This document shows positions 32,524 through 38,191 of a DNA stretch of 38,191 nt, piece by piece. The translations under genes were made by a program, and so were the position numbers. The notes below the pieces were generated by a model. It was given only the letters and a program-made list of their open reading frames with translations, was not told the DNA's origin and searched no databases. Where the stretch lies: contig CACZAD010000018.1 of assembly GCA_902779055.1 (NCBI GenBank), positions 1 through 38,191 on the forward strand, given 5' to 3'. Origin of the DNA: Fibrobacter succinogenes (GTDB lineage: Bacteria > Fibrobacterota > Fibrobacteria > Fibrobacterales > Fibrobacteraceae). Positions within the stretch are counted from its first letter, which is position 1, and every line of letters begins with the position of its first letter.

Positions 32524-34788
32524 ATGGCTCACGCACGTAAGACTATTACTCCTGATCCGTATGCAAAACCGATAGCGAAACCGCTACCGCCTTCTAAGAG
32601 CTTGCCCGGCAAACTCAAGCAGTTCCAGGTGCCCACTCGTGCGGATTTTGACCTCGTAAGTCCTTACGGTGCTGCAGGCGACCAGCCCAAGGCCATTGAA
32701 GAATTGACCGAAGGTTTCAAGAACGGCGAACAGTTCCAGACGCTTCTCGGCGTGACCGGTTCCGGCAAGACGTTTACGATGGCCAATGTCATCAAGAATG
32801 TCGGAAAGCCGACGCTTATCCTCACGCACAACAAGACGCTCGCCGCCCAGCTCTATCAGGAATTCAAGTCGTTCTTCCCGAACAACGCGGTGGAATACTT
32901 CGTCAGCTATTACGACTACTTCCAGCCCGAAGCCTACATTCCGCACACGGACACGTTCATCGAAAAAGACGCAAGCATCAACGACGAAATCGACAAGCTC
33001 CGTCTGCGCGCAACGGCCAACCTCCTCACCCGTCGCGACGTCATTATCGTCGCTTCCGTAAGCTGCATTTACGGTTTGGGAAGTCCGAGCGAATACTTCG
33101 ACTTGATGGTCCGTATCAGACGAGGCGACATTTACGACCGCGACAAGATTCTGCGAGACCTTGTCCACATCCAGTATTCGCGCAACGACTTTAGCCTCGA
33201 CCGCGGCACATTCCGCGTCCGCGGTGATGTAATCGAAGTCCACCCAAGCTATGACGAAGATGGGCTCCGCATCGAGCTTTTCGGCGACGAAGTCGACCGT
33301 CTCTGCCGCTTTAACATCGTCACCGGCGAAGTCATCAAGGAAGTCGAAGAACTTACCATTGCCCCCGCCAAGCACTTTGTGACCAAAGAAGAAAACCGTG
33401 CGGGTATGCTGCAACGCATCCAGATGGAACTGACCGAACGCCTAGCAGAACTTGACAAGGAAGGCAAAGTTCTTGAATCGGCACGCCTTTCGAGCCGCAC
33501 CCGCTACGACATGGAAATGCTCCGCGAAACCGGTATGTGCAACGGCATCGAAAACTACTCCCGCATCATCGAAGACCGCGCTCCGGGTACACGACCCTTC
33601 ACGCTCATCGACTACTTTGGCGATGACTGGCTTTTGATGATTGACGAATCGCATGTAAGCATCCCGCAAGTGGGCGGCATGGCCGAAGGAGACAAGTCCC
33701 GCAAGACCACGCTTGTGCAATACGGGTTCCGCCTCCCCTGCGCTCTCGACAACCGCCCGATGAACTTTGCCGAATTCGAGTACATGTACCCGAAGCAAGT
33801 GCTTTTTGTGAGCGCGACCCCCGGTGACTACGAACTCAAAAAGACCAGCGGTGTCGTGACCGAACAGATCAACCGACCGACCGGACTTTTGGACCCGAAG
33901 ATTGAACTGTTCCCGATCCAGGGCCAAATGGACGTACTTCTGTACCGCATCGAAGAAGTCGTGAAAAACGGCGACCGCGTGCTCGTCACGACGCTCACCA
34001 AGAAGATGGCGCAAGACCTCACGGAATTTTTCATCGAAGCGGGCATCCGCGCCAAGTACCTCCACTCGGACATCAAGACGCTCGAACGCCACGAACTCAT
34101 CCGCGGACTCCGCAGTGGTGAATTTGACGTACTCGTGGGCATCAACCTCTTGCGCGAAGGCCTCGACCTCCCCGAAGTGAGCATGGTCGCGATTCTCGAC
34201 GCCGACAAGGAAGGTTTCCTCCGCAATTACAGGAGCCTCATCCAGACGATGGGCCGCGCCAGCCGCAATGTGAACGGCACTGTGCTTCTGTTCGCGGACA
34301 ACATGACCGAAAGTCTGCAAAAGGCCATCGACGAGACGAACCGCCGCCGCGGCCTCCAGGAAGAATTCAACAAGGAACACGGGATTACCCCGAAGTCCGT
34401 CACCCGCAAGATCGAAGAAGACCTGCGAATCGTGGATCCGCTCGGCGATATCGGCGATGACAACGAAATTGATGACTCCGACACGTCATCCTGGAGCGAA
34501 GCAACGGGATCCAGTGACGATTCCAGCGAAGACTTCACCCCCGGTATCCGCCCGATGGAACCGTTGCAGCCCTCGCGCTACAGACGAGAGAATGCCCGCA
34601 AGCGAGCAACATCCAGTAATCGTCATCCTGGAGCTGAAAGCGACGGGATCCCCTCCCCACTTCGTGGGTCGAGGATGACAGGAGACAAGCTTGCGGACCT
34701 GGAAAAACAGATGAAGGAAGCGGCAGCACGCCTCGATTTCGAAGAAGCCGCAAGACTCCGCGACATCATTCGTTCTATGAAAGCTTAA
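32524..34788 (+). CDS. uvrB: UvrABC excinuclease subunit B, with in-frame repeat insertions
   Basis: The damage-verifying helicase-like subunit of nucleotide excision repair. It has the opening [17 protein letters not shown], Walker A GVTGSGKT (76-83), the DNA-clamping beta hairpin [12 protein letters not shown], and the later helicase motifs [28 protein letters not shown] and QTMGRASRN. The C-terminal UVR motif ([27 protein letters not shown]) is intact and contacts UvrC. At 754 residues it is about 80 longer than usual: about 40 come from an N-terminal Pro/Lys extension and the rest from a linker (about 640-720) containing two palindromic repeats translated in different frames. Upstream no ribosome binding site is apparent. 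Confidence 0.97.
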   Translation: MAHARKTITPDPYAKPIAKPLPPSKSLPGKLKQFQVPTRADFDLVSPYGAAGDQPKAIEELTEGFKNGEQFQTLLGVTGSGKTFTMANVIKNVGKPTLILTHNKTLAAQLYQEFKSFFPNNAVEYFVSYYDYFQPEAYIPHTDTFIEKDASINDEIDKLRLRATANLLTRRDVIIVASVSCIYGLGSPSEYFDLMVRIRRGDIYDRDKILRDLVHIQYSRNDFSLDRGTFRVRGDVIEVHPSYDEDGLRIELFGDEVDRLCRFNIVTGEVIKEVEELTIAPAKHFVTKEENRAGMLQRIQMELTERLAELDKEGKVLESARLSSRTRYDMEMLRETGMCNGIENYSRIIEDRAPGTRPFTLIDYFGDDWLLMIDESHVSIPQVGGMAEGDKSRKTTLVQYGFRLPCALDNRPMNFAEFEYMYPKQVLFVSATPGDYELKKTSGVVTEQINRPTGLLDPKIELFPIQGQMDVLLYRIEEVVKNGDRVLVTTLTKKMAQDLTEFFIEAGIRAKYLHSDIKTLERHELIRGLRSGEFDVLVGINLLREGLDLPEVSMVAILDADKEGFLRNYRSLIQTMGRASRNVNGTVLLFADNMTESLQKAIDETNRRRGLQEEFNKEHGITPKSVTRKIEEDLRIVDPLGDIGDDNEIDDSDTSSWSEATGSSDDSSEDFTPGIRPMEPLQPSRYRRENARKRATSSNRHPGAESDGIPSPLRGSRMTGDKLADLEKQMKEAAARLDFEEAARLRDIIRSMKA
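34484..34519. repeat. Palindromic repeat inside uvrB, copy 1
   Basis: The sequence runs CGTCATCCTGGAGCGAAGC and ends GGGATCCAGTGACG. GTCA/TGAC and CTGGA/TCCAG give it dyad symmetry. It is read in frame as [13 protein letters not shown] (about residues 654-666). A GCAACATCCAGTAA sequence at 34606-34619 looks like the tail of another copy. Confidence 0.75.
34622..34679. repeat. Palindromic repeat inside uvrB, copy 2
   Basis: A 58-bp element with perfect 8-bp terminal inverted repeats GTCATCCT (34622-34629) and AGGATGAC (34672-34679) and an inner stem CCCAC/GTGGG. It is translated as [20 protein letters not shown] (about residues 700-719), a different frame from copy 1, without a stop codon. 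Confidence 0.85.
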
Positions 34789-34907
34789 AGTTTACTTTTA
34801 TTTACAATAATTGTTTGTATTTTTATAGAAAACTTTTAATTATATGGTACGCTTCGTCCATATTTTGTTTATTTTCACTAGAAGATTACAAAAAAAAGGG
34901 TATTACA

Positions 34908-35918
34908 ATGAATTTCAAGTTCGCAACACCTCTTCTTTTAGGTTCCGCTCTCACTTTGAGCGCGATTGGTTTTGTCGCTTGTGGTGGCGATGATAACGGC
35001 GTCACACCGGTGCCGGGTTCTTCTTCTTCCCAGCCGCCTGAGCCGCTGCCGGAAGTCGATCCGACAACCTCCATCACATTCTCCGGACTTGGCATTCTTT
35101 ACAAGAGCGATACCAAGGTCCAGTTCAAGGGCGAAGTCTCTATCGTTCTCGATGACGACGAATCCCTCGCCGACCCGAGCATCGCTCGCTTTGCCGACAT
35201 CAAGTTTGACGTTCGCAGCAAGAGTGGCGCAAGCACAGGTACCGTTGACGCACCTGCAGTGGACTACGCAAACAACGCCATCTCCACTTACAGCCTCCAG
35301 GAAATGGGCGTTCAGACGCTCCTTGACGAAGGCTACACTGAATGCGGCGATTTCACCCTCTACATCACGGCAACCAAGCCCGATGGAACAGGTATGAGAG
35401 ATTCCATCTCTTTCACCCGCCCGGAAGAAAAGTGCAAAGCACCTGAAATCTCTTCTTCTAGCGTCCAAGTCCCGGGTGCCCCGATGGACTCCGTTACGGT
35501 TAGAGTCAGCACGAAGTCTACCAAGTGCGTTGTCTTGACGACCAATCCTCCGACGTTAACAGCTGAAACCACAGTTGGCGACATCTGCTTTAACAGAATC
35601 GGCACCACCGTCCAGATTTCTAGCGGAACCGGTCTCAAGTTCGCCACTTTCGCAAACGTCTGGCCGGATGACTACGGCTGGGATATGTTGCCCACCGATC
35701 CGGTAACCACGGACAACTTCACCTATAACGAAGCGGCCCTGCAAGACGCCTATCCGGACTTCCTCAGCCTTGACGACCAGTTCTTCGTCGCCGTCTCCCC
35801 GACCTACACGCCGAATTCTGGTACCGCAGTCGGCTTCTACGCCTTCATCGCAAAAGAAATCTCCCATGATCCGAACAACGACAGAGAACTCGACGTGCTT
35901 ATTTACAAGGCAAAATAA
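34908..35918 (+). CDS. Lipoprotein, unknown function
   Basis: A 336-residue predicted lipoprotein. The signal peptide MNFKFATPLLLGSALTLSAIGFVAC ends in lipobox FVAC, followed by GGDDN and a Ser/Pro/Glu spacer (SSSSQPPEPLPEVDP). The mature part looks like two beta-sandwich domains: one to about residue 185 (SITFSGLGILYKSDTKVQFKG at its start) and, after a second SSSS spacer, another from about 195 (SVTVRVSTKSTKCVVLT). Each contains a pair of cysteines. I recognise no enzyme motif. The ATG at 34908 is preferred to the long upstream frame because it starts the signal peptide; GGG lies nearby but the ribosome binding site is weak. A strong terminator follows. Confidence 0.82.
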   Translation: MNFKFATPLLLGSALTLSAIGFVACGGDDNGVTPVPGSSSSQPPEPLPEVDPTTSITFSGLGILYKSDTKVQFKGEVSIVLDDDESLADPSIARFADIKFDVRSKSGASTGTVDAPAVDYANNAISTYSLQEMGVQTLLDEGYTECGDFTLYITATKPDGTGMRDSISFTRPEEKCKAPEISSSSVQVPGAPMDSVTVRVSTKSTKCVVLTTNPPTLTAETTVGDICFNRIGTTVQISSGTGLKFATFANVWPDDYGWDMLPTDPVTTDNFTYNEAALQDAYPDFLSLDDQFFVAVSPTYTPNSGTAVGFYAFIAKEISHDPNNDRELDVLIYKAK

Positions 35919-35943
35919 GTCTACTTAAACAGATTTGTTAAAG

Positions 35944-35970
35944 AGTCCTCCCCAACGGGAGGACTTTTTT
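35944..35970 (+). terminator. Rho-independent terminator
   Basis: Perfect 9-bp stem AGTCCTCCC / GGGAGGACT with a CAAC loop followed by a T run. Confidence 0.93.
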
Positions 35971-35986
35971 GTTGCATTCGACAAAT

Positions 35987-36063
35987 TTAGACTTTTCTAA
36001 CTTTATTAAATAAATCTAATTTTATTAGACTTTTCTAATTTTTGTCAAATCATTTTCTATAAT
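35987..36063 (+). promoter_or_regulatory. TTAGA repeat cluster and promoter upstream of gpmA
   Basis: TTAGACTTTTCTAA occurs exactly twice (35987-36000 and 36025-36038), 38 bases apart, and between them TCTAATTTTATTAGA (36014-36028) is a perfect inverted repeat. TATAAT at 36058-36063 is a likely -10 box about 37 bases before the gpmA start, so the second copy overlaps the expected -35 region. This looks like an operator array; the regulator is unknown. Confidence 0.55.
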
Positions 36064-36099
36064 TGAACCGTGATGATTAATTAGAATAGGAGAATCCTC

Positions 36100-36846
36100 A
36101 TGATTAAACTCGTACTTGTTCGCCACGGTGAAAGCGAATGGAACAAGAAGAACCTCTTTACCGGATGGATGGATGTAGACCTTAGCGAAAAGGGGCACGA
36201 AGAAGCGGCTGCCGCCGGCCAGCTCCTGAAGAATGAAGGTTACGATTTTGACCTCTGCTACACCTCTTATCTGAAGCGAGCCATCCATACACTGAATCAC
36301 GTTCTTGACGAAATGGACCGAGCCTGGCTCCCGGTCGTTAAAAGCTGGAAACTGAACGAACGTCACTACGGGGACTTGCAGGGCAAGAACAAGTCCGAAG
36401 CCGCCGAAAAGTTCGGAGAGGACCAGGTGAAAATTTGGCGCCGCTCATTTGACATCAAGCCGCCCGTGCTTGCCGATGACGACGAACGCAGCGCAAAAAA
36501 GCAGGCCATGTATCGAGATGTCGACGAATCGTTCCTCCCTCAGAACGAAAGTCTTGAAACGACAATCGCCCGCGTAATCCCTTACTACCTCGAAGAAATC
36601 AAACCGCAAATGAAGGCTGGCAAGCGCATCGTGATCGCGGCACACGGCAATTCCCTACGCGCACTAGTGATGTATCTCGACAAGATGAGCAAGGAAGAAG
36701 TTTTGGGCCTGAACATTCCGACAGCAACCCCGCTGGTTTACGAGTTTGACAACAACCTGAACCCCATCAAGCATTACTACTTGGGCGACCAAGAGGCACT
36801 CAAAGCCAAGATGGAAGCAGTCGCAAACCAAGGCAAGAAAAAGTAG
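36100..36846 (+). CDS. gpmA: 2,3-bisphosphoglycerate-dependent phosphoglycerate mutase
   Basis: Interconverts 3- and 2-phosphoglycerate in glycolysis and gluconeogenesis through a phosphohistidine. The 248-residue protein starts [15 protein letters not shown] with the phosphorylated H9, continues [14 protein letters not shown] and [11 protein letters not shown], and carries the second active-site histidine in [16 protein letters not shown]. Length equals that of classical dPGM. AGGAG precedes the ATG. The unrelated cofactor-independent mutase gpmI follows in the same direction, separated by a hairpin, so the cell has both types side by side. The TTAGA repeat cluster upstream suggests this copy is specifically regulated. 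Confidence 0.96.
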   Translation: MIKLVLVRHGESEWNKKNLFTGWMDVDLSEKGHEEAAAAGQLLKNEGYDFDLCYTSYLKRAIHTLNHVLDEMDRAWLPVVKSWKLNERHYGDLQGKNKSEAAEKFGEDQVKIWRRSFDIKPPVLADDDERSAKKQAMYRDVDESFLPQNESLETTIARVIPYYLEEIKPQMKAGKRIVIAAHGNSLRALVMYLDKMSKEEVLGLNIPTATPLVYEFDNNLNPIKHYYLGDQEALKAKMEAVANQGKKK

Positions 36847-36876
36847 CGCGCCATATCGTTGTGTCTTTGGAGAACT

Positions 36877-36902
36877 CGGAACCAATAGGTTCCGGTGTTT
36901 TC
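36877..36902 (+). terminator. Probable terminator between gpmA and gpmI
   Basis: Stem CGGAACC / GGTTCCG with an AATA loop followed by GTGTTTTC; the T run is short, so read-through is possible. Confidence 0.65.
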
Positions 36903-36965
36903 TAAATTTGTACTCGGATTTAATTTCAGAGGCCAAATACAGGGCCGCGCACAAGGAGACACAAT

Positions 36966-38191
36966 ATGCTCAAGAAGCTTTCCAATTTCCCTGGCATCAA
37001 GGGACCCGTTGTCACGATCGTGATGGACGGTTTTGGTATCACCGATAAGGTCGAAGGCAACGCCATCAAGGCAGCCCGCACCCCGACTCTCGACAACCTC
37101 TTCAAGATGTACCCGAACGTCCTTTTGAAGGCTCACGGCCGCGCCGTCGGTATGCCGACCAACGAAGACATGGGTAACTCCGAAGTCGGCCACAACGCTA
37201 TCGGTGCTGGCCAGGTTTACAACCAGGGTGCAGCCCTCGTTGCAGACGCCATCAACAGCGGCGACATCTTCGGCCGTGACGCTTGGAAGGAAATCTCCGG
37301 CAACGTTCGTGAAAAGAACACGGTTCTCCACTTCATCGGCCTCTTCAGCGATGGCAACGTTCACTCCAACATCGCTCATCTCAAGGCCATGGTTGCCCAG
37401 GCCAAGAAGGAAGGCGTCAAGAAGGTCCGCGTTCACATCCTCCTCGACGGTCGTGACGTTCCGGAAACCTCCGCTCTCGATTACGTCGGCCCGTTCGAAA
37501 AGTTCCTCGACGAACTCCGCTCTCCGGAATTCGACGTTTGCATCGCTTCTGGCGGTGGCCGTATGCAGATCACCATGGACCGTTACAACGCTAACTGGAA
37601 GATGGTGGAACTCGGCTGGAAGACCCACGTACTCGGCGAAGGCCGCTACTTCGACAACGCCACCCAGGCTATCGAAACCCTCCGTGGCGAAACCAAGGCT
37701 ATTGACCAGGATCTCCCGCCGTTCGTGATTGCAAAGGACGGCCAGCCGGTCGGCACCATCAACGATGGCGACTCCGTGGTGTTCTTCAACTTCCGTGGCG
37801 ACCGCGCTATCGAAATCACGCGCGCCTTCGAAGAAGAATCCTTCAATGAATTTGACCGCAAGCGCTTCCCGCACGTCTGCTACGCTGGCATGCTCCAGTA
37901 CGACGGCGACCTCAAGCTCCCGAACCGCTTCCTCGTTCCGCCTCCGGCAATCAAGGAAACCAGCGGCGAATGGCTCGCAGAAACCGGCGTCAAGCAGTTC
38001 GCCTGCTCCGAAACGCAGAAGTACGGCCACGTCACTTACTTCTGGAATGGTAACCGTTCCAGCAAGTTCGACGGCGAAACCTACCTCGAAATCGAATCTG
38101 ACGTTGTTCCGTTCGAACAGCGCCCGTGGATGAAGGCTGCCGAAATCACCGACGCCATGATCGAAGCTTTGAAGAGCGGCAAGTACCAGAC
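36966..38191 (+). CDS. gpmI: 2,3-bisphosphoglycerate-independent phosphoglycerate mutase, partial
   Basis: Catalyses the same reaction as GpmA but by a metal-dependent phosphoserine mechanism of the alkaline-phosphatase superfamily. The 408 residues present, of about 540, include MDGFG with metal ligand D21, the catalytic serine S72 in NSEVGHNAIGAG, HFIGLFSDGNVHSN, LDGRDVPETS, the FFNFRGDRA sequence and KYGHVTYFWNGN. The gene is open to the last base of the window, so the C terminus lies outside. AAGGAG precedes the ATG. Codon use is strongly biased towards C-ending codons, as expected of a highly expressed glycolytic gene, whereas gpmA upstream is less biased. Confidence 0.96.
   Translation, partial: MLKKLSNFPGIKGPVVTIVMDGFGITDKVEGNAIKAARTPTLDNLFKMYPNVLLKAHGRAVGMPTNEDMGNSEVGHNAIGAGQVYNQGAALVADAINSGDIFGRDAWKEISGNVREKNTVLHFIGLFSDGNVHSNIAHLKAMVAQAKKEGVKKVRVHILLDGRDVPETSALDYVGPFEKFLDELRSPEFDVCIASGGGRMQITMDRYNANWKMVELGWKTHVLGEGRYFDNATQAIETLRGETKAIDQDLPPFVIAKDGQPVGTINDGDSVVFFNFRGDRAIEITRAFEEESFNEFDRKRFPHVCYAGMLQYDGDLKLPNRFLVPPPAIKETSGEWLAETGVKQFACSETQKYGHVTYFWNGNRSSKFDGETYLEIESDVVPFEQRPWMKAAEITDAMIEALKSGKYQ

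Noticed and set aside
1..38191. tRNA or rRNA genes, CRISPR arrays, transposases or prophage genes
   Set aside because: I saw no cloverleaf-like sequence, regularly spaced repeats, transposase or phage protein in the window; the small palindromic repeats carry no coding capacity of their own.

Overview
The window looks like chromosomal DNA of a Fibrobacter species. The strongest pointers are a protein made of a Fibrobacter succinogenes major paralogous (FISUMP) domain, two tandem secreted GH10 xylanases sharing a C-terminal sorting-type domain, many small lipoproteins with Ser-, Asp/Ser- or Tyr-rich segments, and moderate G+C with hairpin/T-run terminators. The genus call is an inference from content.

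Layout. 1-5920: cmk, two lipoproteins, a TraB-family membrane protein, an AT-rich probably acquired gene bracketed by two near-identical terminators, and another lipoprotein. 5955-10699: a FISUMP protein, a flavodoxin-like lipoprotein with a cystatin-like tail, and two GH10 xylanases. 10826-14733: thioredoxin behind a palindromic operator, a Crp/Fnr-type regulator, a small lipoprotein and a large cell-surface beta-helix (Cthe_2159/DUF4353-type) lipoprotein. 14944-19612: cysS, an MFS transporter that seems to start at an ATT codon, a metallo-beta-lactamase-fold hydrolase and an acyltransferase-3 membrane protein. 19648-32101: a divergent nitrogen-acquisition locus. 32106-38191: a small unknown gene, uvrB carrying repeat elements inside its reading frame, a lipoprotein, and two unrelated phosphoglycerate mutases, gpmA and gpmI (gpmI runs off the window).

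The central locus is the most interesting part. On the minus strand it encodes a NrtABC/TauABC-like ABC importer, three consecutive DUF1989 proteins (one UAAP1-like, two UAAP2-like), an alpha/beta hydrolase and a 1196-residue biotin-dependent urea/guanidine carboxylase. Divergently it encodes a ROK-family regulator and allophanate hydrolase. From published work on guanidine carboxylase and carboxyguanidine deiminase (CgdAB), the likely path is guanidine import, ATP-dependent carboxylation, deimination of carboxyguanidine to allophanate, and hydrolysis of allophanate, giving three ammonia per guanidine. A very good sigma-54 (-24/-12) promoter lies just before the transporter genes. No guanidine-I riboswitch is visible and the leader would be too short for one, so control here is probably by nitrogen status plus the ROK protein. 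The extra DUF1989 copy and the embedded hydrolase are not part of the minimal known pathway.

A second theme is small palindromic repeats of the GTCATCC...GGATGAC type. They occur between genes and, unusually, twice inside uvrB in two different reading frames, both open, adding residues to the linker before the UVR motif.
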